From Clostridiaceae bacterium (GTDB lineage: Bacteria > Bacillota > Clostridia > Lachnospirales > Lachnospiraceae), in contig CAJTGF010000019.1 in assembly GCA_910575585.1 (NCBI GenBank), positions 1 through 64,000 of the forward strand: 64,000 nucleotides of DNA, in the 5' to 3' direction. A program made the translations under genes and the position numbers. Below are positions 35,779 through 44,793 of the stretch, piece by piece. The first letter of the stretch is position 1. Every line of letters begins with the position of its first letter. The notes beneath the pieces were generated by a model. It searched no databases. It saw nothing but the letters and a program-made list of their open reading frames with translations, and had not been told where the DNA came from.

Positions 35779-35900
35779 GGTTCATCTCCTTATATATCCT
35801 GGCAGATTAAATTTTATTCGGGTTTTTGCTAAATCTGTCTGTATTAATAAAATGGTCTATGATTTCACATTACACCAGTTCCTCAATTTTTATCTTTTGG

Positions 35901-36992
35901 CTATAGTAATATCCCATTATAAAAATCAGCAATTGACTTTTCAACAGAAAATTTTTTCACATACTTTTTATTAAAACTCCCATATAAATTATCTCTGTTT
36001 TTACTAATCATATTTATTCCATCTGTGAATCCCTGAATATCGTCTGGTTTATATAATAACCCGCCTTTTCCCTTTTTAATCAAATCAGTGTTCCCTCTAA
36101 TTGAAGAACAAATAATTGGTAAACCTGCAGCCATAGCCTCAATTAGCGCTATTGATAAGCCTTCTTGATAAGACGGAAATAAAAACAAATCAGCTGCCTT
36201 ATATAATTCATTTACATCTCTGCGGAAACCTAAAAACCGCACGTTGTCTTGAATTCCAAGTTTTTGAGCCATGATTCTGAGTTTATGCTCACACTTTCCG
36301 CTTCCGCAGATAAGATATGTAAATTTCCAGTTAAGCCTTGCAAGTGCTTTAAGCGCTGTTTCATAGTTTTTTCTTGGTATTAACTCAGCAACAGTCAATA
36401 TCACATAATCATCATCTTGAATTTTTAACGAACTTCTTATGTCCTTTCTCTCCTTAGATATCTCAATAAATTTATTAATATCAACTCCAATCCCGTCTAT
36501 TTGTATGACTTGTCTTGCTCTAAATTGTCTTGCTCGCATATAGTCTTCATGATTAATTGTTATAAGCGTATCCGTAATATATGCCATCCCTCTTTCGATA
36601 GGATAAAATACAATCCAATCAATTAGTGGAGCGCCTTTATAAAAATGAAATCCGTGTGCTGTGTATACATTTTTACAACCATATTTTCTACCTGCTAATC
36701 TTCCTAAAACCCCACCTACGGGTTCTTGGGAAATTACTATATCATATTTTTTATCTTTAATTAGATGCTTTAGTTTTCTATAAGATTTAATATTTTCTTT
36801 TCTAAATGGAAATCTTTCAAAAGGAATTTCGTGGATTTCAAAACCAAATTTATGTTTTAACTCATCAAAATAAAATCCTGTTTTTGAGCATGCTACTTCA
36901 ACTTTATGTCCATGTTCCATCCAGAATAAAATATGTGGTACTAAAAAATTCCATATCATGGAATCAGTTGTACATACAACTAAAAATTTCAT
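35901..36992 (-). CDS. GT4-family glycosyltransferase (PglA/EpsF-like)
   Basis: 363 aa GT-B enzyme. N-terminal acceptor domain with GHKVEVACS and VYTAHGFHFY (about 115-125). C-terminal donor-binding domain with LTVAELIPRKNYETALKALA, and the E-x7-E motif EGLSIALIEAMAAGLPIICSSIRGN. Such enzymes commonly add the second sugar after the initiating phosphosugar. Third after the aminotransferase and sugar transferase genes. Confidence 0.92.
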   Translation of the reverse strand: MKFLVVCTTDSMIWNFLVPHILFWMEHGHKVEVACSKTGFYFDELKHKFGFEIHEIPFERFPFRKENIKSYRKLKHLIKDKKYDIVISQEPVGGVLGRLAGRKYGCKNVYTAHGFHFYKGAPLIDWIVFYPIERGMAYITDTLITINHEDYMRARQFRARQVIQIDGIGVDINKFIEISKERKDIRSSLKIQDDDYVILTVAELIPRKNYETALKALARLNWKFTYLICGSGKCEHKLRIMAQKLGIQDNVRFLGFRRDVNELYKAADLFLFPSYQEGLSIALIEAMAAGLPIICSSIRGNTDLIKKGKGGLLYKPDDIQGFTDGINMISKNRDNLYGSFNKKYVKKFSVEKSIADFYNGILL

Positions 36993-37037
36993 GTTTGTAC
37001 CTCTGTTTTTTCTTTTATATAATACTATTCTATCTAT

Positions 37038-37721
37038 TTATCGAAACACTGCCATTATAGTTCTAACCATTATCCCAATTTCCCTTCGAAAACTGAATTC
37101 TTTAATGCTCTGCAGATTATATTTCATCTTTTCCGGAAGAATCTTTCTTATATAAATTTCATCTATATCCTCTGCTTCCCTTAACAGCCTGTCTTCATCT
37201 TTATATTGGATACTTGCCTCGCTTGTCAATCCCGCCGGAATCAACAGGGTTGCCATCATTTCCGGAGTATATGCGTAAACAAAACGGGGCACTTCAGGTC
37301 TTGTTCCGCAAAAACTCATATCACCTAAAATAATATTGATCAACTGGGGCAATTCATCTAACCGATATTTTCTCAGCACTTTTCCTGTCCTTGTTATCCG
37401 CGCATCCTCCGACACCGTAATCTGGGATCCTAATTGCTCTGCATTGGCAATCATTGTCCGGAATTTTAAAATTTTAAATTTTCTTCCATACTGTGTAACT
37501 CTCTCCTGTCTGAAAATGATTGTACCTTTTAAATCTGCAGCAACAGCAATGGAAACACCTACTATAACGGGCGCTAATAACATCAACAAAAAAATAGCAG
37601 CTGTAAAGTCAAAGATTCTTTTTAATGCTAGAATAAGCCGTTTCCTCTTAAGTTTATCGTAATAAGGCCGTACCACATCTGTCCTCATATATTCTGGCAA
37701 ATTATCCCATTTTTTCAGCAT
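37038..37721 (-). CDS. Initiating sugar-1-phosphate transferase (PglC/WcaJ type)
   Basis: 227 aa. One re-entrant membrane helix (IFDFTAAIFLLMLLAPVIV, about 37-58) followed by the catalytic domain with IIFRQERVTQYGRKFKILKF, RKYRLDELPQLINI and GDMSFCGTRPEVP. Moves a phosphosugar from UDP to undecaprenyl phosphate, the first step of repeat-unit assembly. Adjacent aminotransferase suggests an amino-sugar such as a bacillosamine-like donor. Confidence 0.93.
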   Translation of the reverse strand: MLKKWDNLPEYMRTDVVRPYYDKLKRKRLILALKRIFDFTAAIFLLMLLAPVIVGVSIAVAADLKGTIIFRQERVTQYGRKFKILKFRTMIANAEQLGSQITVSEDARITRTGKVLRKYRLDELPQLINIILGDMSFCGTRPEVPRFVYAYTPEMMATLLIPAGLTSEASIQYKDEDRLLREAEDIDEIYIRKILPEKMKYNLQSIKEFSFRREIGIMVRTIMAVFR

Positions 37722-37747
37722 ATGCTTTTCCCTCTACAAGCCAAAAA

Positions 37748-38950
37748 TTATAAGTATGATTTTACAATTTCACTATAACTTTTAATTACATACTCTACCT
37801 CTTCGTCTGTCAGTTTCGAATACAGGGGAAGTGTAATCTCATTAGCGAACAGTTCATATGCATTGGGATAATTGTTAATATCAAAACCCATTTTTTTATA
37901 GGCCGTCATCATGGGCAATGGCTTATAATGAACATTCACAGCCACTCCTGCCTCGGCCATTCTTGTAATGATTTCTTGCCTCTGTTCCACCGAAATCCCT
38001 GGTATTCTTGTTATATATAAATGTCCAGATGACTGACGCTGCTCATTGTAATGTTCAAGAACTTGTATGCCTATTTTTTTGAACGCAACATCGTATTTTT
38101 CGATAATCTGTCTTCTCCTCATCAGCATTTTTTCATATCGGCTTAATTGTCCTAACCCAATAGCTGCCATAATATCCGTCATATTACATTTATACCATGG
38201 ACCTACAATATCATATTCCCAGGCTCCAGGCTGTGATTTCATAAATGCATCTTTAGACTGCCCATGAAGAGAAAAAAGCTGAAGCTGATGATAAATTTCT
38301 TCATTATCAATCCCTAATACAGGATTCCATGTAAGCGCGCCTCCTTCTGCCGTAGTTATGTTTTTCACAGCATGAAAGCTGAAACTGGACCAATCTGCAA
38401 TACTTCCTACTTTTTTCTCATGCCATACAGCCCCAAAGGAATGAGCTGCATCTGCGCATACTGCAATTCTTCCCATAGATTCCTGAACGCGTCCCATAGG
38501 ATGGAATAATTTCTTTTTGCTCTCGATAATCGAAAATATCCTTTCATAATCACAAGGAATACCTCCAAGATCTACGGGAATAACAGCCTTTGTATTTTCT
38601 GTAATAGCCGCCTCCAGCTTTCCATAATCCATTTCCGGACAATTATCCTGTGCATCGATAAGTATCAGCCTTGCTCCCACATGACACACTACGGATGCTG
38701 ACGCAGTGTATGTATATGCCGGTACGATAACCTCATCACCATCACCAATTCCCAAAATACGCAATGCCATTTCTGCGCATGCGGTCTGGGAATTAAGACA
38801 TATAGAACGGTCCACATCACAGAAATCTGCTATTTGACGCTCAAATTCTTTTGTTTTCGGCCCAGTGGTAATCCATCCAGACCCAATCGCTTCTTTTACA
38901 TTTTCAATTTCGATTCCCGTTATATCGGGTGGAGAAAATGGTATATTCAT
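37748..38950 (-). CDS. DegT/DnrJ/EryC1-type sugar aminotransferase
   Basis: 400 aa PLP enzyme. Features ATG-start PFSPPDITGIEIENVKEAI, CLNSQTACAEMALRIL, VIPVDLGG, the aspartate pair in ADAAHSFGA, and the PLP lysine in SFHAVKNITTAEGG (about residue 195). Converts a keto-sugar nucleotide to an amino-sugar nucleotide (PglE/PseC-like chemistry). The matching dehydratase and acetyltransferase are not in the window. Confidence 0.92.
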   Translation of the reverse strand: MNIPFSPPDITGIEIENVKEAIGSGWITTGPKTKEFERQIADFCDVDRSICLNSQTACAEMALRILGIGDGDEVIVPAYTYTASASVVCHVGARLILIDAQDNCPEMDYGKLEAAITENTKAVIPVDLGGIPCDYERIFSIIESKKKLFHPMGRVQESMGRIAVCADAAHSFGAVWHEKKVGSIADWSSFSFHAVKNITTAEGGALTWNPVLGIDNEEIYHQLQLFSLHGQSKDAFMKSQPGAWEYDIVGPWYKCNMTDIMAAIGLGQLSRYEKMLMRRRQIIEKYDVAFKKIGIQVLEHYNEQRQSSGHLYITRIPGISVEQRQEIITRMAEAGVAVNVHYKPLPMMTAYKKMGFDINNYPNAYELFANEITLPLYSKLTDEEVEYVIKSYSEIVKSYL

Positions 38951-39007
38951 CGCTTTAATACCTCTTTTATACGTTGCTTATATCAAATCTGCTTTTCATA
39001 TCCAGCT

Positions 39008-39535
39008 TTATGCCTTCTCAATAATTTCCAACCCTATTTCGGTTATAACCTCCTCTCCACAAATTTCTATGCTGACATATCCTTTTCGTTTATGACGATC
39101 TATCTTTCTGACCCTTGACTCCATCCCGACTAATGCGCCATCAAGAACTTCTAAGACACCATTCCGAATCACTCCGTAAGACATTCCAATCTCATCATTC
39201 TCTCTTGTAAGCCTCTCAATAAATTCTTCTTCCTCCCACTTGACTGGCCATATTTTGAGATCTAATTCATAAGGCGCGGAAAATACAGAAATTTCTGTCT
39301 TTTCAGAAATTTTAGAAATCCTTAAATTTCTTTCCTTTGTCACCAGAAACAGGTATCCTGGTAAAAACAGCTCTGTTTTATCGTGCCATTGTCCCAAATA
39401 CTTCTTTTTTTTAACACAATAAAATATTTTCCAGTCATCACGTTTTTTCTCTGACTCCAGAGCTTTTATCTGCTTCTTCAGATTCTCCTCCTGCCCTTTA
39501 ACAGTCTGTAAGGCATACCACATCTTCCTGTTCAC
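39008..39535 (-). CDS. loaP: LoaP-type NusG paralogue, operon antiterminator
   Basis: 175 aa. NusG N-terminal domain (MWYALQTVKGQEENLKKQI; LFLPGYLFLVT) and C-terminal KOW domain (GALVGMESRVRKIDRHKRKGYVSIEICGEE). LoaP proteins ride with RNA polymerase and suppress termination across long polysaccharide or antibiotic operons after recognising an RNA hairpin in the leader. Here it is the first gene of a 10-kb AT-rich capsule operon, and a hairpin lies in its own leader (39567-39596). The start ATG 39535 is not preceded by a strong ribosome site. Confidence 0.88.
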   Translation of the reverse strand: MNRKMWYALQTVKGQEENLKKQIKALESEKKRDDWKIFYCVKKKKYLGQWHDKTELFLPGYLFLVTKERNLRISKISEKTEISVFSAPYELDLKIWPVKWEEEEFIERLTRENDEIGMSYGVIRNGVLEVLDGALVGMESRVRKIDRHKRKGYVSIEICGEEVITEIGLEIIEKA

Positions 39536-39566
39536 CTTCTTAAGTTTCCAAAATCTTGTTTCATAA

Positions 39567-39609
39567 TGTCCGCTTAACTAACAGTTAAGCGACACCTTGC
39601 TTCTATAAT
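39567..39609 (-). promoter_or_regulatory. LoaP operon leader: -10 element and RNA hairpin
   Basis: On the minus strand TATTAT (39609-39604) is a plausible -10; the -35 is weak. The transcript would start near 39598 and at once form a hairpin CGCTTAAC-TGTTA-GTTAAGCG (extended by TGT/ACA with a bulged G), about 30 nt before the LoaP start. LoaP family proteins are known to bind a leader hairpin, so this is the likely recognition element. Confidence 0.6.
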
Positions 39610-39711
39610 AGAAACACAACAGCGTTTAAGTTGTTTTGCAAAAAATGAATTTTATGAAAATTTTAAGATATTTTGGCATATATATAGAAACAAAACGACA
39701 ATTCAAGACCA

Positions 39712-39740
39712 TTGACACCTGCTAGAAATAATGATATAAT
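39712..39740 (+). promoter_or_regulatory. Consensus sigma-A promoter for a small divergent RNA
   Basis: Perfect TTGACA (39712-39717) and TATAAT (39735-39740) with a 17-base spacer, pointing away from the capsule operon. The only thing downstream before the terminator is about 75 nt of non-coding sequence. Confidence 0.8.
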
Positions 39741-39746
39741 CATGGC

Positions 39747-39821
39747 TGTTATAAGAAAACAACTTTTTGGAGTACTATAAATAAAAAGTGTCGCTTAACT
39801 GTTAGTTAAGCGACACTTTTT
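39747..39821 (+). ncRNA. Predicted small RNA ending in a LoaP-leader-like hairpin
   Basis: Starts about seven bases after the consensus -10 and ends at a strong rho-independent terminator (39783-39821: AAAAA, GTGTCGCTTAAC, loop TGTTA, GTTAAGCGACAC, TTTTT). No start codon with a ribosome site leads to a useful frame. The hairpin and its loop are identical in sequence to the hairpin made on the opposite strand in the LoaP leader, since the two DNA copies are inverted. Confidence 0.65.
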
Positions 39822-39860
39822 ACATTCAAATATGCCAAATTTCCATTTATTCCTGATTAT

Positions 39861-40030
39861 ATCGATATTTTTCGTATCAGCAAGCATTGCCTCCCGGAAT
39901 GTTTAGTAGGGGCTGTTGCTTTTTTGTCTACGCTGTCTGGCACTCCGCTTCCGAAACAAGCGTGGCATATTCGTTGTAGCATCCGATTTTCTTAGCACTC
40001 AGAAAGCCTTTTTTCATCAGCCGCGACACA
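39861..40030 (-). pseudogene. Decayed second blaR1-blaI-like locus
   Basis: Two short blocks match the intact pair at 3.6-6.6 kb: 39863-39915 matches parts of the M56 gene (TTTTTCGTATCAGCAAGC; GTTTAGT.GGGGCTGTTGCT), and 39935-40028 matches the BlaI-like gene (CTCCGCTTCCGAAACAAGCG ... TTCATCAGCCGCGA). The order is kept but large internal parts are gone. Not functional. Confidence 0.75.
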
Positions 40031-40098
40031 ATGTTGATAATTAACAATGTCGTTTTTCCTTTTTTGAATACCAGATACCCTCCTATTGCAAAAAATAA

Positions 40099-40890
40099 TT
40101 AACTGCTTGCACTTTCATATCTGTGTACTCCATATGACCAAAATGATAATGCAAAAAAAGTAAAAATACACACAATTGCTGCTCCAAAAAACAGACCCTT
40201 TACTGACAGTACCCCTATAAGTGCTTGCGTCGGCAACGTTGCAATGATTCCATATGGCAATACACAATAAAAAATAAACTTAAAAATTCCATAAAAAGCA
40301 ATCCCTGGTATTTTCAAACACAAGTCAATCGCTGTCTCCTCAATTTTCGTTAAATTGTTTACAGAGAAAACAAAAAAAGCAAAGCATCGTATCAAGAGTT
40401 CCATATCGTAGTACAGTATCGTCATCATAAAAATCAGAAACAGATATTTAATAATATTAGACCATGAAAAACCCATGTCTATTTCTTTCATCCCATACGC
40501 AATAATACATGCACTGAAAGCCAATAGCGGTATGGAACCTGGATTTATTTTTTCAAAAGTAATTCGCAATAGCGGATTTACCGGTTTGGTCAGATACAAA
40601 TCCAGTTCACCTGTTTGTATTTTTTCAGGTATGGAAATCACTCCAAAAAAGTAAATTATCATGTTAAGGGCATTGATCAGGGAAAATGTTCCTACAAAAA
40701 CAAGTATTTCTCCATGCCCCCATCCACGGATTTTATCCACATGCCCGTAAATTGCCTCAAAGGCAAAAAGCTGAACCAGAAAATAACTGGTGTCAATAAA
40801 AAACGGTCCAAAGAATCCCAACCGGAATGTCATGATATGGGATAGCCTTAATTTCATTAATTCTGTCAAAAATTTAAAATTATCTTTCAT
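40099..40890 (-). CDS. ABC-2 type exporter permease (subunit 2)
   Basis: 263 aa with six predicted membrane helices and the motif TGELDLYLTKPVNPLLRITFEK (about 90-112), typical of the ABC-2 family (DUF990-like) permeases that work in pairs with a dedicated ATPase. Overlaps the preceding permease by 4 bp (ATGA). Substrate unknown; related systems export antimicrobials or lipids, or act in daunorubicin-like resistance. Confidence 0.85.
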   Translation of the reverse strand: MKDNFKFLTELMKLRLSHIMTFRLGFFGPFFIDTSYFLVQLFAFEAIYGHVDKIRGWGHGEILVFVGTFSLINALNMIIYFFGVISIPEKIQTGELDLYLTKPVNPLLRITFEKINPGSIPLLAFSACIIAYGMKEIDMGFSWSNIIKYLFLIFMMTILYYDMELLIRCFAFFVFSVNNLTKIEETAIDLCLKIPGIAFYGIFKFIFYCVLPYGIIATLPTQALIGVLSVKGLFFGAAIVCIFTFFALSFWSYGVHRYESASS

Positions 40891-41681
40891 ATTCCTGCTC
40901 CGTCATATTTAATTCGATAATGTTCATAAGTTACTTGATTTAAAACAATAAAGAAAATGCACCATATACTTAAAACAAATAAGCCTGTCACTGCTTCATC
41001 CTCACATTTTCCTATAAACAGCATACTTGGGAGATATGTAACATAATAGAACGGCAGAAATCTCATGCCGGCTATCATCCATTCCGGCAAAAGTGCAAGG
41101 GGAATCACCGCTCCTGTCACAACTGCTGATAAATTATCCTTTATCATGAGAAAGGTACTGATCTCCTCAAATTTTAAAGTTAAAATCCCAAGGAAATAAT
41201 TGAGCTGAGCCATAAACAGCAGACCTAAAGCAACCATGATAATTCCGCACAGCAATATCTTCAAATTGACTATATGTACAATGGAAATCCTGAACAAACA
41301 AAACCACAGAACAGTTGCTAAAAAGCCAATGCCTGAAGAAAATGCAAGCTTCCCGACCTCCATCGCCACAAAATAGCCCTGTGTCTGTACCGGTATCACC
41401 ATATATTTTGAAAAAGTGCCGTTTCTCAACATCCCCGTCATCTGCTGGCTGATTTCAGCAGACTTTTCCATCTGGAATAGATAGGAACTTATGATATAGT
41501 AAGAAATCATGGTGTGAAATTCCAATCCTGCTATCTGCTCTTTTCCTTCAAACAAAATACTCCATAGGATCCATGCAAACAATATCTTAGCCACTGACAA
41601 AATCACATCAATAAATACATCTGCTCTCCATATTAACTGCGCTTTCATATATGCCCTAGCAATTTCCAAATATTTCTTCAC
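40887..41681 (-). CDS. ABC-2 type exporter permease (subunit 1)
   Basis: 264 aa, six membrane helices, with RNGTFSKYMVIPVQTQGYFVAMEVGKLAF (about 85-115) aligned with the partner's TGELDLYLTKP segment. Forms a heterodimeric channel with the 40099 product. Starts 3 bp after the ATPase stop: a compact three-gene operon. Confidence 0.85.
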   Translation of the reverse strand: MKKYLEIARAYMKAQLIWRADVFIDVILSVAKILFAWILWSILFEGKEQIAGLEFHTMISYYIISSYLFQMEKSAEISQQMTGMLRNGTFSKYMVIPVQTQGYFVAMEVGKLAFSSGIGFLATVLWFCLFRISIVHIVNLKILLCGIIMVALGLLFMAQLNYFLGILTLKFEEISTFLMIKDNLSAVVTGAVIPLALLPEWMIAGMRFLPFYYVTYLPSMLFIGKCEDEAVTGLFVLSIWCIFFIVLNQVTYEHYRIKYDGAGI

Positions 41682-41684
41682 GTT

Positions 41685-42656
41685 TTACACCCCCTTATAG
41701 ATGCGCTCTACTACAGAGCCTATTTCTTCTTCCTCAATTCCAATATCCCGGATCGGATAATGACCTATATACGATTCCAGAACTTTTTCTGTATTTTGTT
41801 TTGGTATTTCAAGCACCAGTTTGTCATTTGTTTTTTCTAATATCCTGCAATGTTCCGGGATATCAGGCTCTACGCTATGCTCGAAGTATATAGTCATTTT
41901 CTTGCTTTTCTGGTATTGTTCAAATAACATATCCGTATCGCCGTCATATATTTTTCTGCCGTAATTTACTACAATAGAGCGTTTGCATAATGCCTTAATA
42001 TCCTCCATATAATGTGAAGTTAGCAGGACGGTCGTCCCTCTCGATTCATTTATATTTTTCAAGAAAGTTCGAATCTGTTTACTTGCCACAGCATCCAGCC
42101 CAATTGTCGGCTCGTCTAAAAACAATATTTGGGGATTATGAAGCAATGCAACAATCAATTCCATTTTCATCCTTTCTCCTAATGATAATGTCCTTACCTG
42201 TACATCCATAAGCTCCTGCACCTGAAACAGCTCCACAAAAAAGTTCTTATTTTTCCTATACTCGTCTTCTGGAATACAATATATTTCTTTAAACAGTCTC
42301 AACGTATCCTCCGCTGTCAGTTCAAAAAACAACTGACTCTTCTGCCCCATAACTACCGCATATTGATGCTTAAATGCCTTCTCCAGCTTATTAGGATAAA
42401 ATCCCATGACCTGAATTTCGCCGCCTGTTGGCGCAATAATACCAGTCAGCATCTTCACTAAGGTAGTTTTACCCGCTCCATTTGGTCCAATCAATCCTAT
42501 AAACTCACCCTTATCCACATCCATGTTAAAGGCATCTACCGCAATTTTTTCTTCATATTCTCTATGGAACAAACCCTTAATACTTCCCATCACTCCCTCC
42601 TGCTTCTTATACCGTTTATACTTTTTCGTTATATTTTCTGTCCGTATCATCTTCAT
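41685..42656 (-). CDS. ABC exporter ATP-binding protein
   Basis: 323 aa from ATG 42656 (GGAGG eight bases upstream). Walker A GPNGAGKTTLVKMLTG (about 55-70), Q-loop VVMGQKSQL, signature LSLGERMKMELIVALLHNP, Walker B ILFLDEPTIGLD and H-loop TSHYMED. The C-terminal 80 residues form the regulatory extension of the CcmA/NatA group. Powers the two downstream permeases. A terminator-like hairpin in its leader (42698-42741) suggests attenuation or the end of an upstream transcript. Confidence 0.93.
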   Translation of the reverse strand: MKMIRTENITKKYKRYKKQEGVMGSIKGLFHREYEEKIAVDAFNMDVDKGEFIGLIGPNGAGKTTLVKMLTGIIAPTGGEIQVMGFYPNKLEKAFKHQYAVVMGQKSQLFFELTAEDTLRLFKEIYCIPEDEYRKNKNFFVELFQVQELMDVQVRTLSLGERMKMELIVALLHNPQILFLDEPTIGLDAVASKQIRTFLKNINESRGTTVLLTSHYMEDIKALCKRSIVVNYGRKIYDGDTDMLFEQYQKSKKMTIYFEHSVEPDIPEHCRILEKTNDKLVLEIPKQNTEKVLESYIGHYPIRDIGIEEEEIGSVVERIYKGV

Positions 42657-42697
42657 GTTTAAAACCTCCAAATGAAATATATTTTAGTTCAAGACAC

Positions 42698-42741
42698 AAA
42701 AAAACGTGGTTTCTGCCTATCATAAATAGACTGAAACCACG
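42698..42741 (-). terminator. Rho-independent terminator in the leader of the ABC operon
   Basis: CGTGGTTTC / GAAACCACG stem (42705-42741) followed by seven T on the minus strand, 42 bp before the ATPase start. With no solid gene just upstream, it may be an attenuator. Confidence 0.8.
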
Positions 42742-43520
42742 AATCCATATGTCTCAAATTGACGTAGTAAAACAAGGCTTTCCATGAAAGGATACCTGCA
42801 ATGTCTTAAAACTTGCGCTCCATTTCATAGTTGGTCTAAAACAAAAAAGCATGACCTCTACAGTCTCATACTTTCCCTTTTTCTCATTCATCAAAACAAG
42901 ACAATAATTCCCAGTATATGCAGTATTCTGTAAGGCAGAAACAACCAGCATCCAATAATGCTGAAAAGGGTGCCACAAATAAAACACTATCCCTAGTGCT
43001 TACCCTCTTTATTAAATTTAGTTGTTCTTTGTCATTACAGATACCACCAACATATACATACCTGCCTTTTCTTTAAAATATGAGTCTATATTAACTCATA
43101 ACTTTTCCAGTGTCAATATTTATTTAATAGATATTTTAATTATGGTGGCATTTCTTCCCAATAATCGGCTTATATTATGAATACATTTTTTCAGAAAGAA
43201 CTTGAAATCTGTAGAAGATAAACTCCGGAAAGTTAATGAACAGATCTATTACACATGCCAGTATCTCGCAAATAAATCTGTCTGCCAGCAGTTTTGTAAA
43301 GCAAAGAATAAATGGCAGTTCCGGCATGAACATTCTGCAGAAATCGCCCTAAACTTTCCGTAGGCCACTGTTCCTGTCCTTGCAATAATCTCACACCATT
43401 CCCAAGGGTCCTGTTCTTTGTCTCCAGCCCAGCCCATGCATAACCTACTCACCATTTTCGACTGCCATACGTTTTTCCCCAATACTCTTTCATTTTGCCA
43501 GATATCCATCGTCATTTATT
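42742..43520. other. Region without an intact gene
   Basis: Two minus-strand frames (42754-42987 and 43249-43515) have poor ribosome sites. The second contains GDKEQDPWEWCEIIARTG..AYGKF, which recalls a segment of a hypothetical protein family of Lachnospiraceae (GDK..DPWEWR pattern), and is probably a degraded fragment. 42990-43248 is AT-rich and shows nothing. Confidence 0.35.
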
Positions 43521-43676
43521 CTAATCTGGATTACTTATAACCTTCTGTTCATCCTCGTTCAAAATGCCGGTCAGACCGTCTACCACAATTAATTTATCAT
43601 CATCCGTACTGTCAAAGTAAAATGATGGAAGGGGAATACGAATCATCAGCGATTCAATCAATCGGCTCTGCTGCTA
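43521..43676 (-). pseudogene. Fragment of a DUF262 (GmrSD-like) gene
   Basis: A 52-codon open piece reads RLIESLMIRIPLPSFYFDS, then DDDKLIVVDGLTG, matching the N-terminal DUF262 pattern (RLIESLLLRIPLP.FYFD......VIDG) of defence and restriction proteins. It then ends in unrelated residues at TAG 43521. There is no start: a stop lies immediately before. The adjacent stretch 43679-43957 is also frame-broken and unrecognised. Confidence 0.65.
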
Positions 43677-43960
43677 TTTTACTTATTCGTATACCATGAT
43701 ACCAAGGTCAAAAGGTCTTTTGGCCAGTCGCAATTCCGGCACAACCTTTTCATTGCCCACTTTTTTCTGTTTCCATTACCCTCCCAAACTTCCAGCCTCT
43801 TTCTGATATTCGTCCTTCGACACATGGGTATCCATATCCATGGCCGTGCTGTAAAGGTGATAAGCCACAATCCTCTGCACCATATTGGTCTACATCTCTG
43901 CCGCAAAACAGCGACCGCAAAAAAAGCATCTCCAAAGAGATGCCCCACAGCAGTCATCGA

Positions 43961-44542
43961 TCAAATCATTGTTTTAAACATTCCATGCCTGTTGCAATAT
44001 GCATATATGAGACCATGTCCCTTTTTTCTGAACCGCACGGATATCCCCTGCTCCGGATATAGCTTCACCAGATCCACAGCATCCGATGTCACATAAGCAA
44101 TAAAAGAAATATAATGGCCCTTTTCCATCGGATGGCTGATGGTTATGGAGTGTTCATTATCCACCGTTTCCACACAGATGCCATGGTCTCCATCGCTTTT
44201 TTCAGCTTCTGCTTCCGGCAGAGTGATTCCGCAGCATGAAAAAGCACCGTGTCCCACAGACGTGATGATATTCCCGCAAATCGGGCAGACATAAAAACAC
44301 ATCTTCCGCATATTTGCCGACTGATTCCCGTTCTCCCGAAGATCGCCTGTCAGCAGTTCCGCAATGGAGACACCCAATGCTTTTGCAAGTTCCTCAATGA
44401 TCCCTATATCCGGAAACCCTTTTTCTGTTTCCCATTTTGATACGGTCTTGTCGCTGACGCCAATCGTTTCTGACAGTTCCCTCTGCGTGATCTTCCTTCG
44501 TTCTCGTAATTCTTTTATGATCTTTCCTGTTACATAACCCAT
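43961..44542 (-). CDS. XRE-family regulator with desulfoferrodoxin-like C-terminal domain
   Basis: 193 aa. N-terminal helix-turn-helix (ELRERRKITQRELSETIGVSDKTVSKWETEKGFPDI, about 10-45), a rubredoxin-like zinc/iron site (CFYVCPICGNII ... FSCCG, about 82-108) and a C-terminal domain resembling desulfoferrodoxin (HPMEKGHYISFIAYVTSD, about 137-154). The combination suggests a DNA-binding sensor that uses a metal site for redox or superoxide sensing. Start ATG 44542; weak ribosome site. Confidence 0.85.
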   Translation of the reverse strand: MGYVTGKIIKELRERRKITQRELSETIGVSDKTVSKWETEKGFPDIGIIEELAKALGVSIAELLTGDLRENGNQSANMRKMCFYVCPICGNIITSVGHGAFSCCGITLPEAEAEKSDGDHGICVETVDNEHSITISHPMEKGHYISFIAYVTSDAVDLVKLYPEQGISVRFRKKGHGLIYAYCNRHGMFKTMI

Positions 44543-44793
44543 CTTTTAAGCGCCTCTCTTCCTGAACCTAACCACATCATACTGCCTGCGCGCTTTCCCC
44601 GCAACCTACGCATCGTAGAGTTCACAGGATTCCCCTTCCTTAACGCCTTTGCCCCGATGTCAGCCTCGTGACAGTTGACAGTAGAGAGATGCGTGAATCT
44701 AGACTTTTCTTGAGGAACCGTGTAAGGTATGGTAAAATAAAAACCAAAGGAAACCATATCCCGCCATCTATAAGAGAAAAAGTGAGACTCGCT

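Noticed and set aside
39567-39821. Interpreting the 250-bp segment with inverted hairpins only as a MITE
   Set aside because: A consensus promoter, a correctly placed terminator and the position in the LoaP leader are better explained by regulatory RNA. The MITE reading is kept as an alternative, since no target duplication is seen.
42754-42987. 77-codon minus-strand frame upstream of the ABC operon
   Set aside because: Would start at GTG with a poor ribosome site, has no recognisable family and overlaps a low-information region. A leader peptide role cannot be supported.
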